64,000 nt of DNA from Bog-473 sp963726135 (GCA_963726135.1 CAVSBE010000002.1:1-64000), one strand, 5' to 3'; shown: positions 20,246-29,364, counted from the first letter of the stretch. The notes: generated by a model from the letters alone, not told the origin. Program-made: numbers and translations.

Positions 20246-21099
20246 GACCCGGCCAGGTAGGTCGTGAGCGCCTGGGCCAGGGCGTGTGCGGCCGCCTGCT
20301 GGAACGCAGGCGTGACCAGCAGGGCGGCGTCGGTGACGTTGCGCATGTTCCCGCACTCGATGAGCACCTTGGGCTCGGTAGCCAGGTTCAGCCCGGCCAG
20401 GTCGTCGCGGGGCTGCAGGCCGTTGGTGCCGGCGTAGGTGCTGACCGGCATGCCCGTGACCGCGCCGTAGACGCGCGCGTACGTCCGCCGCGAGTGTCGC
20501 AGAGGGGGCGACGATCGCGTCGTTCGGGCCGGCCGCCACGGGCTCGAGCACTGTGAAGCCGCGGCCCGCCGGCGGCCCGCCGTCGGCGTGGATGTCGACG
20601 GCGACGTTCGACCGCGCGTCGTTGATGATGGCGGCGCGCTGCGTGACGCAGGGACCGACGCCGCTGTTCGAGCTGCGCGTAAGCACGACCTGCGCCCCCT
20701 CGGCGCGCAGGTCCGCGGCGAGATACGACGCGACGTTGAAGTTGAAGGAGGCCTCCGTGTCGCCGCCGTCGGTCTCGGTCCCCGTGGTGTCGCACGCCTC
20801 GGTCGTCCGGCCGTTGAAGACCGGGGCGTCGATGACGGAGGGCGCCGTGTAGTCCTCGCCGTTGTGCCCGGGATCGACGCCAACGACCTTGCCGGCGAGC
20901 GGGTGCGTCGCCGCCGACTCGGCCGTCATCGGCGAGGTGCGCGAGCTCCCCGTGCACCAGCGTGCCGCGGCGGCACGCGCGTTCCGCCGAGCAGCGCCAG
21001 CAGCAACGCGCCGATGGCCCCGATGCCCAGGGCAACGGCGAAGGAGGCCAGCCCGTGACGGCGTCCAGGGCGCGTCGGCCTTCGTCCTGGCGCTGGCAC
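20242..21099 (-). pseudogene. N-acetylmuramoyl-L-alanine amidase (Amidase_3), frameshifted
   Basis: A cell-wall hydrolase that cuts the amide between MurNAc and the stem peptide. Amidase_3 features are present: VVGVDPGHNG (first zinc His), SFNFNVASYLAADLRAEGAQVVLTR-type segments, AVDIHADG (second His) and LIECGNMRN with the catalytic Glu. The membrane anchor LASFAVALGIGAIGALLLALLGG is in a different frame, so one break lies near 20975. A second near 20478 is a two-base loss from a CG run (DVRAR to VYGAVTG). GTG 21099 is a tentative start. The end overlaps the membrane-protein start by four bases, so the two are coupled. Confidence 0.7.
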
Positions 21100-21220
21100 C
21101 CGAGTATGTTGCCAAACCGGATGCGCCCGCAGACCGCACTCCCGACAGCTCTCGTGGGGCGGGGCGTCGCGCCGTCACGGTCATCCCGACGCACCGTCGG
21201 TAACATCGCCCCGCATCCCT

Positions 21221-21293
21221 GGGGCTGTAGCTCAGTGGTCAGAGCAGAGGACTCATAATCCTTCGGTCGTGGGTTCGATCCCCACCAGCCCCA
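21221..21293 (+). tRNA. tRNA with CAU anticodon (elongator Met or Ile2)
   Basis: A complete cloverleaf: acceptor GGGGCTG pairs with CAGCCCC, the D stem is GCTC/GAGC, and the anticodon stem GAGGA/TCCTT encloses the loop CTCATAA. The T arm GTGGG-TTCGATC-CCCAC is perfect. The discriminator is A, and the following CCG shows CCA is not encoded. The CAU anticodon fits elongator tRNA-Met or the lysidine-modified tRNA-Ile2; GACTCATAATC is shared by both and I cannot separate them by eye. Confidence 0.93.
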
Positions 21294-21329
21294 CCGAGCA
21301 GCCCCTGCTGACACGATGAGGTGAGTCCC

Positions 21330-23489
21330 TCAGCCGAACGCCATCCCGACGACGGGCTGGTTGAGCGGCTTTCCGCCCATGGAGCCCTGGAAGGGTGCGT
21401 TGAAGGCGAAGAGGCCCCCGTCGGAGGCCACCTCGTAGTAGCCGGCGGTGACGTTGTCGAACGCCATGCCCACGATCGGCTTGTTGAGCGGCTTTCCCCC
21501 CATGGAGCCCTGGAAGGGTGCGTGGAAGGCGAAGAGGCCCCCGTCGAAGGCCACCTCGTAGTAGCCGCCGGTCACCGGGTCGAAGGTGATGCCCACGATG
21601 GGCTGGTTGAGCGGCTTTCCGCCCATCGACCCGGAGAACGGCGCGTTGAAGGCGAAGATGCCGCCGTCGGAGGCCACCTCGTAGTAACCACCGGTCATCG
21701 GGTCGAAGGCGATGCCCACGATGGGCTTGTTGAGCGGCTTTCCGCCCATCGACCCGTAGAACGGCGCGTTGAAGGCGAAGAGGCCCCCGTCGGAGGCCAC
21801 CTCGTAGTAGCCGCCGGTCAGGGTGTCGAAGGCAATGCCCACGATCGGCTTGTTGAGCGGCTTTCCGCCCATGGAGCCCTGGAAGGGTGCGTGGAAGGCG
21901 AAGAGGCCGCCGTCGGAGGCCACCTCGTAGTAGCCGCCGTCATCCGGCTTGACGGCCATGCCCACGATCGGCGCGTTGAGGTGCATGCCACCCATGGAGC
22001 CGTAGAAGGGTGTGTTGAACGCGAACAACCCCCCGTCCGATGCGACCTCCTGGTAGCCCGTGAGGTTGGGGAAGGAGTCGATCATGCCGGCGCCGGCGCT
22101 CGCCGTCGAATAGGAGCCGCCGACGATGCACGTCCCGCCTGTGCACGACGGCGCGTTGATGAAGCTGCTGGCGCTGGGGTTGTTGTCCGTCGGGAACACC
22201 GTGTCGTTCCCCGACCACGAGCCGCCGACCAGGGTGTCGATGAGGGAGGTCGGATTGGAACCGGTGTGCACCTCGCCGGACGCCGCGCACGAACCGGGCC
22301 ACGAGCAACTGACGCTGGAGAGGTCGCCGTTGATCCCGCTCGGTGTGCCGGGCGCGAGCTGAGTGGTCCAGGTGCCTCCCGTGAGGGCGGAGACCTCGGG
22401 CAGGAACGTCGGGTTGACGCCGTAGCTTCCGACCGCGAGACACGACCCGGCCACCGGGCAGGATACGTCATTGAAGAGGGCGCTCGACGTGGCCGCCGCG
22501 CCGGACGGCTGCGCGACCTCGGTTGGCGTGAACGACCCTCCGGCCTGCGTGACGACGAGGTTTTGATCGTGGCCGTTCACGAAGTAGTCGCCGACGGCGA
22601 CACACCCGCCGCCCGTCGGGCAGGCCACGCCGAAGAGCTCGGTCACCGGGCTGGCGTCTGCATTCGGCGGGACCGGAGTCTGAACAGGCGTCCATGTCCC
22701 TCCGGAGAGCACGTCGAAGAAGTTCTCCTCCGTCGTCGCCGTGCGGTACGGACCGGTCGCCAGGCAGTTGCCCGGCGAGGAGCACGCCGCCGCGAACAGC
22801 TCGGCGTTCGGATTGGCCGCCGCGTTCGGGGGCACCGGTGCCTCCAGCGTGGACCACGTCGAGCCCGTCAGCGTGTCGATGAACGTCGACCCGTTGGTCG
22901 TCGCGTCGAAGAAACTTCCCGTTGCGATGCAGGTGCCGACCGCCGGGCAGGCGAGGCCGTGCGACTGCATGCGGACGTCGGGGTTGGCCTCTGACGGCGG
23001 GATCGGGAGCTCCGAGACCGACCACGACCCGGCGGAGTCGACGGCGGCGAAACCCTGGTCATGGTTCGAGGCATCGGTGAATCCTCCGACTGCGGCACAC
23101 CAGGCTATGGCGGGACAGGAGAGGGCGACGAAGTACGGCTCCGACCCGGGCATGAGGTTTGGAGGTGCCGGTAGCTGCACCGAGCTCCACGTGCCGGCCA
23201 CGAGCGAGTCGGCGAGCAACTGGCCGTTGCCGCCGGCGGTGTACTCCCCGACCGCGACGCAGCTGCCCACGGCCGCACAGCTCGTCGCGTCGAGTCCGCT
23301 GAACGAGTTGGCGTCTGCGTTACCGGGCGTGGGGGCGGTGGTCACCTCCCAGCTGGGAATCGTGACCGCCCCCGCGGGCGTCGACGGCAGCGAGATGCCG
23401 GCGGCGAACACCGTCAGCCACGCGGCGCCCACGGCCAGGAAGCCCGTGCGAGCGTGGCGCGCCGCCCGACCGGATCGTTGGCAGGCCAT
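21330..23489 (-). CDS. secreted double beta-propeller repeat protein (Cys-pair blades plus six 41-aa YYEVASDGG repeats)
   Basis: A 719-residue exported protein. ATG 23489 follows AGGAGG and gives a signal peptide (GFLAVGAAWLTVFAAGISLPSTPAGA). Residues about 45-460 contain about eight blades with paired Cys, for example SCAAVGSCVAVGEY, CPAVGTCIATGSF and CPVAGSCLAVGSY. The last 245 residues are six near-identical 41-residue units (GYYEVASDGGLFAFNAPFYGSMGG-KPLNKPIVGIAFD is the pattern). No enzymatic motif or cell-wall anchor is visible. The near-identity of the units at DNA level implies recent duplication or gene conversion. An adhesive or surface-structural role is a guess from architecture. 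Confidence 0.8.
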   Translation of the reverse strand: MACQRSGRAARHARTGFLAVGAAWLTVFAAGISLPSTPAGAVTIPSWEVTTAPTPGNADANSFSGLDATSCAAVGSCVAVGEYTAGGNGQLLADSLVAGTWSSVQLPAPPNLMPGSEPYFVALSCPAIAWCAAVGGFTDASNHDQGFAAVDSAGSWSVSELPIPPSEANPDVRMQSHGLACPAVGTCIATGSFFDATTNGSTFIDTLTGSTWSTLEAPVPPNAAANPNAELFAAACSSPGNCLATGPYRTATTEENFFDVLSGGTWTPVQTPVPPNADASPVTELFGVACPTGGGCVAVGDYFVNGHDQNLVVTQAGGSFTPTEVAQPSGAAATSSALFNDVSCPVAGSCLAVGSYGVNPTFLPEVSALTGGTWTTQLAPGTPSGINGDLSSVSCSWPGSCAASGEVHTGSNPTSLIDTLVGGSWSGNDTVFPTDNNPSASSFINAPSCTGGTCIVGGSYSTASAGAGMIDSFPNLTGYQEVASDGGLFAFNTPFYGSMGGMHLNAPIVGMAVKPDDGGYYEVASDGGLFAFHAPFQGSMGGKPLNKPIVGIAFDTLTGGYYEVASDGGLFAFNAPFYGSMGGKPLNKPIVGIAFDPMTGGYYEVASDGGIFAFNAPFSGSMGGKPLNQPIVGITFDPVTGGYYEVAFDGGLFAFHAPFQGSMGGKPLNKPIVGMAFDNVTAGYYEVASDGGLFAFNAPFQGSMGGKPLNQPVVGMAFG
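21345..22035. repeat. six tandem 123-bp coding repeats
   Basis: The motif TTGAGCGGCTTTCC recurs at about 123-base spacing, with long identical stretches between copies, across the C-terminal coding region of the propeller gene. Five units are nearly identical and the sixth (about 21960-22040) is more diverged. Confidence 0.85.
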
Positions 23490-23591
23490 GGTGGGTGTCC
23501 TCCTGCTCTGCACGAAGCAGTCCCCCTCACGGGAACGTTCCCAATGTAAGGGCAAACCCGGGTGAAAGCCATGATCCCGGTCCCGGTCGGG

Positions 23592-23915
23592 TCAGGCGGA
23601 AGGGAACTCCGCGTCCGCCTCGCCGGCCGCCCAGGCGACGGCGCCGCCGGTGAGGTTCTCGGCCGTCCACCCCGCGTCGCTCAGGGCCTCGGCCGCCGCG
23701 GCCGACCGGCCCCCCACGTGGCAGGCCACCACGATCGTGACGTCCCTCGGCAGCTCGTCGAGGCGGTGGCCGAGCTGGCCGAGCGGGATGTTCACGCCGA
23801 CGGGGTAGGCCCAGGCCGCGACCTCGTCGGGCTCGCGCACATCGAGGAGGAACACGTCCTCGCCGCGGGCGATGCGCGCCTTGACCTCGTCGGGTTCCAC
23901 CTCGGCGTAGGGCAT
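23592..23915 (-). CDS. rhodanese-like domain protein
   Basis: A 107-residue single-domain rhodanese (sulfurtransferase fold). It shows FLLDVREPDEVAAW, IPLGQL and the active-site loop ACHVGGRS with Cys65 in place to carry persulfide sulfur. GlpE-like length. It stands alone, convergent with nothing and divergent from the PH-domain gene by about 65 bases. Its partner or acceptor is unknown. Confidence 0.88.
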   Translation of the reverse strand: MPYAEVEPDEVKARIARGEDVFLLDVREPDEVAAWAYPVGVNIPLGQLGHRLDELPRDVTIVVACHVGGRSAAAAEALSDAGWTAENLTGGAVAWAAGEADAEFPSA

Positions 23916-23981
23916 GTCCCAACCCTAGGTCGGGCCGCCGACCGTGCCCCTGGCGGCCGGGCACGCCGGTACTGTTGCGCG

Positions 23982-24770
23982 ATGGCCCTCCCTCGAAAAT
24001 TCCTCAACGAGGACGAGGAGCTCCTGGCCGAGCTGCGCCCGCACTGGATCTTCCTGTTCGGCCCCCTCTTCACGTCCATCGGGGTCTGGGCGGCGATCAT
24101 CGTGCTGGTCGTCCTGTGGCGGAACCCGCCCGGCTGGACGAACTACCCCATCCTCATCGTCGCCCTGATCCCCGGCCTCTGGCTCCTTGGCCGCGTCGTG
24201 CGCTGGAAGTCCTACACCGTGGCGCTGACGTCGACCCGGATCCTGGTGCGCCAGGGCATCCTGGGCCGCGACACTGTCCAGCTGCGCCTGCAGCGCGTCA
24301 CCGAGGTCAACATCCGCCAGGCCTTGATCGAGCGGCTCCTCGGCACCGGCAGCCTCATCATCGACGTGCAGGGTGAGGACGACTCGCTCACGCTCGAGTA
24401 CATGCGCAAGCCGGCAATCGTCCAGCGCGTCATCAACTCACAGATCAACGAGATCGTGGGCGGCGGCCGACGCGAGGCCATCCCGCGCGACATGCTGCCC
24501 GCCGAGGCGCGTCGCGCGGCCCAGCGGGACGACGACTACGACCTCGACGAGGACCGCGGCGCCGAGCAGGACACGCCACCCTTCGGTGTGACCACCCCGG
24601 GCACCACAGAGGGCCAGGCCGCCGATCAACCGGCAGGCGCGCCGGCGCAGGGGGCGCTCCCCTTCGAGATCCGCGACCGGCTTATTGAGCTCGACGACCT
24701 TCGCCGGCGCGGCATTCTCTCCGAGGAGGAGTTCGCCGCGAAGAAGAGCGAGCTCCTGGACCGCATCTGA
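23982..24770 (+). CDS. membrane protein with bacterial PH domain (YdbS-like) and C-terminal SHOCT domain
   Basis: 262 residues. Two hydrophobic segments near the N-terminus (LFTSIGVWAAIIVLVVLW and YPILIVALIPGLWLLG) are followed by a bPH2-type domain (YTVALTSTRILVRQGILGRDTVQLRLQ pattern, split here by function). An acidic low-complexity linker leads to a SHOCT motif (IELDDLRRRGILSEEEFAAKK). Such proteins are widespread in actinobacteria and SHOCT is thought to mediate oligomerisation. ATG 23982 is the first start in a well-conserved frame. Confidence 0.8.
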   Translation: MALPRKFLNEDEELLAELRPHWIFLFGPLFTSIGVWAAIIVLVVLWRNPPGWTNYPILIVALIPGLWLLGRVVRWKSYTVALTSTRILVRQGILGRDTVQLRLQRVTEVNIRQALIERLLGTGSLIIDVQGEDDSLTLEYMRKPAIVQRVINSQINEIVGGGRREAIPRDMLPAEARRAAQRDDDYDLDEDRGAEQDTPPFGVTTPGTTEGQAADQPAGAPAQGALPFEIRDRLIELDDLRRRGILSEEEFAAKKSELLDRI

Positions 24771-24838
24771 CCCGGTCCAGCGCCGCTCTGAGGCCCGACA
24801 GGGGAGGGTGCGCACCGCGGACGGCTACCGTGGAACGG

Positions 24839-25090
24839 ATGAGCCTCCCTCGATACCGGTGCGACGGCTGCGGCAACCTCACCCGCTTCGATGTGATCGT
24901 GTCGCAGAAGACGAGAGCGTTCCACCACTTCAGCGTCGGCGGCGACCTCGTGATCGAGGACGAGGAGATCCTGTCCCGCCACGTCGACGAGGTGGTGTGC
25001 CGCTGGTGCGGCCACGGGCGAGGCGTCGTGGAGCTCGCGGCCGAGGACCAGCAGCTCGAGGAGCCGGGCGCCCCGTCCAGAGTGCCGTGA
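24839..25090 (+). CDS. small zinc-ribbon protein
   Basis: 83 residues with two CxxC-type knuckles, Cys8/Cys11 (CDGCG) and a second pair near residues 54-57 (CRWCG), a classic zinc ribbon. Between them is FDVIVSQKTRAFHHFSVGGD. The function is unknown. Its TGA overlaps the GTG of the next gene in a GTGA junction, so the two are coupled. Confidence 0.75.
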   Translation: MSLPRYRCDGCGNLTRFDVIVSQKTRAFHHFSVGGDLVIEDEEILSRHVDEVVCRWCGHGRGVVELAAEDQQLEEPGAPSRVP

Positions 25091-25572
25091 GCGAGCCGCC
25101 GGCAGAGATCCTGCGCCGGCTGCGCCCCATCCCGACCTACACCGACCACCCCGCGACGAGGCCCCATGACGTGGTCGGCGTCGGTCTCGACGGCCTGGCG
25201 CGCCGGGTCGACGTGGAGCACGCCGCCGATCCGGTTCTGCTCCTCTTCCTGTCGGCGGCCTGCCTCGGCTGCCGGGACCTGTGGGACGGCCTGGCCCAGC
25301 TGCACGCCGGGCTCGCTGGTGCGGCGCGCCTGGTGGTGGTGACCCGGAGCCCCGGCGACGAGGACCCCGGGACCATCGCCGCCCTGGCCGGCGACGACGC
25401 GGCGCCTCTCGGCATCGAGATCGTGATGAGCTCGCCGGCCTTCGGGGACTACCGGGTCGGCGGTCCTCCGTTCCTCTCCCTCGCCACGGCCGAGGCGGTG
25501 CTCACCGAGAGCGTGGCCTGGGGCCTCGACCAGACCTTGCGCACGGCGCTCGACGCGCTGCGCGGTGGCTAG
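25087..25572 (+). CDS. thioredoxin-fold protein with CxxC
   Basis: 161 residues resembling the redoxin/TlpA-MauD group. VLLLFLSAACLGCRDLW places a CLGC active-site pair (Cys59, Cys62) after a buried beta strand, and VGGPPFLSLA has the cis-Pro position expected of thioredoxin folds. There is no signal peptide, so it probably acts in the cytosol. Translation is coupled to the zinc-ribbon gene. The exact redox partner is unknown. Confidence 0.7.
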   Translation: MSEPPAEILRRLRPIPTYTDHPATRPHDVVGVGLDGLARRVDVEHAADPVLLLFLSAACLGCRDLWDGLAQLHAGLAGAARLVVVTRSPGDEDPGTIAALAGDDAAPLGIEIVMSSPAFGDYRVGGPPFLSLATAEAVLTESVAWGLDQTLRTALDALRGG

Positions 25573-25650
25573 TGCCGTGGGCGCGGCCGGCGTCACGCCG
25601 GGTGTCACAACCCCTCGACATGCTGGGCCCGAACAGAGAGGGTCATCGTC

Positions 25651-25881
25651 ATGCCGACATCCAGGGACACCCGACTCGAGCCCGAGGGCGGGCTCACCAT
25701 CGACTGCGACCGCTGCGAACTCCGGGAGACCGCGGCCTGCGACGACTGCGTCGTCACGTTCCTCCTCGGGAGGGAGCCCGATGACGCCGTGGTCATCGAC
25801 GCCGACGAGGCGCGGGCGATGCGCATGCTCGAGCGCGCCGGGCTCGTGCCGACCCTGCGCTTCCACACACGGGCGGGCTGA
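25651..25881 (+). CDS. small cysteine-containing conserved protein
   Basis: 76 residues. The core IDCDRCELRETAACDDCVV has four Cys that could bind metal, followed by TFLLGREP and a helical acidic tail. The family name is not known to me, but the pattern looks conserved rather than random. It lies directly upstream of the PimB-like gene in the same orientation. Confidence 0.65.
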   Translation: MPTSRDTRLEPEGGLTIDCDRCELRETAACDDCVVTFLLGREPDDAVVIDADEARAMRMLERAGLVPTLRFHTRAG

Positions 25882-25944
25882 TCACCGCCGGGCTGACCAT
25901 CGCCGGGTGCCGTCCCGGCCGCGACGTCTCGTGGCAGGGCCCCG

Positions 25945-27090
25945 GTGAAACGCCACCTCCTCGTGACCAACGACTTCCCGCCCAAGGTGGGCGGGATACA
26001 GAACTACCTCTGGGAGCTGTGGAAGCGGCTCGACCCCGCCTCGTATGTCGTGCTGACGGCATCGTCGGACGACGGCGCCGCCGCCTTCGACGCCGAGCAG
26101 GCCGAACGCGGCGTCCGCATCGAGCGGGTGCCCGGGACGACGCTCTTCTTCCCGACCGCCGCCGCCCTCGCGGCGGTCCGCACGTGCGTCGCGGACAACG
26201 AGATCGACATGGTGCTGCTCGACCCCGTGCTCCCGCTCGGGCTCCTGGGTCCTCGCCTCGGCGTCCCCTACGGGGTGATCCTCCACGGCGCGGAGGTCAC
26301 CGTGCCGGGTCGCATCCCCGGCCCGCGCGCCGCGCTCGGCCGCGTGCTGCGCGGCGCGCGGCTCATCGTGTCGGCGGGCGGTTACCCGGCGGCAGAAGGC
26401 CGCCGTGCCGCCGGCGACGCCATGGGCCCGCTGGTCGTGATCCCGCCCGGCGTGGACACCACCGCCATCGTCCCGCTGAAGGCGCCCGAGCGCCGCGCCG
26501 CGCGGGCCCGACTCGGACTGCCCGCGCGTGGGCCGCTCGTGGTCGGCGTCAGCCGCCTCGTGCCGCGCAAGGGCATGGACGTGCTGATCGAGGCGGCCGG
26601 TCGCCTGGCGCCGTCGTACCCGGACCTGGTCGTGGCGATCGGGGGCGAGGGCCGGGAGCTGGCGCACCTGCGGCGCCTCGCCGGGCAGAGCCCGCTGACC
26701 GTCGAGGTGCTCGGCCCGGTCAGCGACGAGGACCGGTCCGCCCTCCTCGGCGCCGCCGACGTCTTCGCCATGCCCTGCCGGAACCGCTGGCTGGGGCTGG
26801 AGCAGGAGGGCTTCGGCATCGTGTTCCTCGAGGCGGCGGCGGCCGGGGTTCCCCAGATCGCCGGCGACAGTGGCGGTGCCTCCGAGGCCGTGCTGGACGG
26901 GGTCACGGGCCTGGTCGTGGAGTCGCCGGGGGACCCGGGGGCGGTGGCCGGGGCCCTGCGCAGCCTGCTGGCCGACCCGAACCGGCGCCGCCGGATGGGC
27001 CGGGCCGCCCGTTCCAGGGTGGCGGGATCTTTCGACAACGACGTTCTCGCTTCTAGGCTGGCCGAGGCGCTGGCCGGAGTGGCAATCTGA
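25945..27090 (+). CDS. pimB: GT4 glycosyltransferase, PimB-like (phosphatidyl-myo-inositol mannosyltransferase)
   Basis: A 381-residue GT-B enzyme. The opening LLVTNDFPPKVGGIQNYLWE, the centre VVGVSRLVPRKGMDVLIEA and the block VFAMPCRNRWLGLEQEGFGIVFLEA-type sequence closely match mycobacterial PimB', which adds the second mannose to phosphatidylinositol mannosides from GDP-mannose. The E-x7-E retaining-GT motif is present in EGFGIVFLE. The start is GTG 25945. The next gene is an SRPBCC protein, an order also found near pimB' in mycobacteria as I recall. This suggests inositol phospholipid glycosylation in the cell envelope, although the acceptor is inferred. Confidence 0.8.
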   Translation: MKRHLLVTNDFPPKVGGIQNYLWELWKRLDPASYVVLTASSDDGAAAFDAEQAERGVRIERVPGTTLFFPTAAALAAVRTCVADNEIDMVLLDPVLPLGLLGPRLGVPYGVILHGAEVTVPGRIPGPRAALGRVLRGARLIVSAGGYPAAEGRRAAGDAMGPLVVIPPGVDTTAIVPLKAPERRAARARLGLPARGPLVVGVSRLVPRKGMDVLIEAAGRLAPSYPDLVVAIGGEGRELAHLRRLAGQSPLTVEVLGPVSDEDRSALLGAADVFAMPCRNRWLGLEQEGFGIVFLEAAAAGVPQIAGDSGGASEAVLDGVTGLVVESPGDPGAVAGALRSLLADPNRRRRMGRAARSRVAGSFDNDVLASRLAEALAGVAI

Positions 27091-27136
27091 CGCACCTGCC
27101 GCGCTGGCAGTTCCGGACAGGAAGGACGCACCCACC

Positions 27137-27580
27137 GTGGCCGATCAAGCCACAGAGCACATCTCGGTAGCGGCGCCGCCCGAGCGGTGCTTCGAGGTCG
27201 CGGCCGACCTCGAGCGGTACCCCGAGTGGGCCGCCGACATCAAGGAGATCGAGGTCAAGGAGCGCGACGACCAGGGTCGCCCGCTGCTGGTGACCTTCCG
27301 CGCCGCCGCCTTCGGCCGCAGCACCAGCTACACGCTCGCCTACGACTACTCGGAGGCACCGCACGTCCTGGCGTGGAAGCTCACCCAGGGCGACATCACG
27401 ACCAAGCTCGACGGGAGCTACGTCTTCGACCCCGCCGACGTCGACGGCACCGACGTCACCTACCACCTCGAGGCGGAGCTGCGCGTGCCCATCCCCGGTT
27501 TCATCAAGATGCGAGCCACGAGCCGCATCATGGCGACCGCCATGCGAGAGCTGAAGGCGCGGGTCGAGTCCATCTCGTGA
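27137..27580 (+). CDS. SRPBCC (cyclase/dehydrase-type) protein
   Basis: 147 residues of the START/Bet v1-like superfamily, which binds hydrophobic ligands in a deep cavity. Typical features are an opening TEHISVAAPPERCFEVAADL, ERYPEWAADIKEIEV, the GDITTKLDGSYVF strand and a long C-terminal helix. GTG 27137 is used. Its TGA overlaps the ROK GTG. The position between pimB and the kinase suggests a lipid or isoprenoid ligand, which is inference only. Confidence 0.8.
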   Translation: MADQATEHISVAAPPERCFEVAADLERYPEWAADIKEIEVKERDDQGRPLLVTFRAAAFGRSTSYTLAYDYSEAPHVLAWKLTQGDITTKLDGSYVFDPADVDGTDVTYHLEAELRVPIPGFIKMRATSRIMATAMRELKARVESIS

Positions 27581-28579
27581 CTCCTGACGGGGGCCGCCGA
27601 CCGGCCGCCGACGTGACCTACGGCATCGACATCGGCGGCACCAAGGTCCTGGGCGTCGCCCTCGGACCGGCCGATGACGTCGTCGCCGAGGCCCGTGTCC
27701 CCACGCCGACCGGGGAGCGCGCCGTCGTCGGGCAGCCATGTCGCCGCCGCGGTGGCGCAGGTCGTCGACGACCTCGATGCAGCGCTCGGCGCCGCCCGTC
27801 AGGCGCCCGTCGGCGTGGGCCCGCCGGGCATGCTGGACCGGCAGGGCCGCCTGTGCTTCTCGCCGAACCTTCCCCAGGCCCACGGGGTGGACTGGACCGG
27901 GCTCATCGGCGACCGGTTGCCGGGACGCCGGATCCTGATTGAGAACGACGCCAACTTCGCGGTGCTGGCCGAGCACCGCCTGGGCGCCGCCCGCGGCTAC
28001 CGCCACGTCGTGATGGTCACCCTCGGGACCGGCATCGGGGGCGGCATCGTGCTCGACGGTCGGGTCCAGGTCGGGTCCGCCGGCTTCGCCGGCGAAATCG
28101 GCCACATGGTGGTGGACCCGGCCGGTCCCCCGTGCCCCTGCGGCCGGCGGGGCTGCTGGGAGCGCTTCGCCTCGGGCGCGGGGCTGGGCGTGCTGGCCCG
28201 GGAGGCCGCGCTGGCGGGGCGCCTCGGCGAAGTGGTCAGGATGGCCGGAGGCGATCCCGAGAGCGTGCGGGGCGAGGACGTCTCGGCCGCGGCCGCCGCC
28301 GGCGACCCGGCGGCACGGCGGGTCATCGAGGAGGTCGGGTGGTGGGTCGGCTTCGGGCTGGCCAACCTCGCCGCCGTCCTCGATCCGGAGTGCTTCGTCC
28401 TCGGAGGTGGCGTCGCGCAGGCCGGCGATCTCCTGGTCGAGGCCGCCCGCGCCACCTTCGAGGAGCTGGTCGAGGGAGGGGAACGACGCCCCCAGGCGGT
28501 GATCGTGCCCGCCGCCTTCGGAGAGCGGGCCGGCGCCGTCGGCGCCGCGCTGGCGGCACGCCAGGGCGGACTGTGGTGA
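27577..28579 (+). pseudogene. ROK-family sugar kinase (glucokinase type), frameshifted
   Basis: A ROK kinase that phosphorylates glucose or a related sugar. GTG 27577 starts a frame with the ATP-binding TYGIDIGGTK. The frame switches at about 27730 and continues with IENDANFAVLAE (catalytic Asp), LGTGIGGGI, the GEIGHM zinc-site His and CPCGRRGCWE (zinc Cys). All ROK motifs are present and spaced normally, so a single-base error is likely. It is coupled to the SRPBCC gene by GTGA and to the LLM gene by a TGATG junction. Glucokinase is the likeliest activity; N-acetylglucosamine or mannose kinase are alternatives. Confidence 0.78.
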
Positions 28580-29355
28580 TGCGGACCGGAGTCGTGCTGC
28601 CGACCTTCCGTGACACGCCCGACGACGCCTTCGTCGCGGCCGCCGAGGCGGTCGCGGCCGGCGTGGACGGCGTGTTCTGCTACGACCACATCTGGCCCAT
28701 GGGCCAGCCCCTGCGTCCGGCGCTCGCCCCCTTTCCGCTCCTCGGCGCGCTGGCCACGTTGCTCGGGCCGCCGCACCGCAGCGGCGAGGGCCCGTTCCTG
28801 GGCACGCTCGTGGCCCGCGTGGGCCTGGTACCCAACGCCGTCCTGGCCGGGCAGTTCCTTGCGCTGGCCCACCTGGCGCCGGGACGGGTGATCGCCGGGC
28901 TCGGCACCGGCGACCGGCTGAGCGCGGACGAGAACCGCGCCTACGGCATCCCGTTTCCCTCCGCGGCGGAGCGCCGGGCCGAACTGGTCGAGCTGGCCCG
29001 CGTGCTGGTGCAGGCGGGACTGTCGGTGTGGGTCGGTGGCGGGCCCACGGGTCGCACGGTGGAGGCCGTGGCCGCCGGCGCGGCCCTCACCCTGTGGGAC
29101 GCAGGGGCCGAATTGGTGGCCGAGCGGGCCTCCGGGCCCGCTGCCCTCGAGGTGACGTGGGCGGGTCCGCCGCCCGCGGGGTCGCCGAGTCTCACCGAGA
29201 TGCTGCGGACGCTGCGGCGCGCCGGTGCCAGCTGGGCGGTGTTCGGCTGGCCCGTCGACGTCGAGGCCCTGGCCGCTGCCGCACGCGCGGTCGATGCCGA
29301 CCACGGGTGCCTTTCTGCCGACCCAGAGTCGGGGGAGACCGCGCCCGAGCCGTAG
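28579..29355 (+). CDS. LLM-class (luciferase-like) flavin-dependent oxidoreductase
   Basis: A 258-residue short member of the luciferase-like monooxygenase / F420-dependent group. GVDGVFCYDHIWPMG and PGRVIAGLGTGDR are characteristic. It is shorter than the usual 300-350 residues, with a reduced C-terminal part. ATG 28579 overlaps the kinase TGA. The cofactor (FMN or F420) cannot be read from sequence. Confidence 0.75.
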   Translation: MRTGVVLPTFRDTPDDAFVAAAEAVAAGVDGVFCYDHIWPMGQPLRPALAPFPLLGALATLLGPPHRSGEGPFLGTLVARVGLVPNAVLAGQFLALAHLAPGRVIAGLGTGDRLSADENRAYGIPFPSAAERRAELVELARVLVQAGLSVWVGGGPTGRTVEAVAAGAALTLWDAGAELVAERASGPAALEVTWAGPPPAGSPSLTEMLRTLRRAGASWAVFGWPVDVEALAAAARAVDADHGCLSADPESGETAPEP

Positions 29356-29364
29356 ACTTCCCCG

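Noticed and set aside
21345..22035. Regular repeats resembling a CRISPR array
   Set aside because: The 123-bp period lies wholly within a coding frame, and the spacers are conserved codons, not unique sequences.
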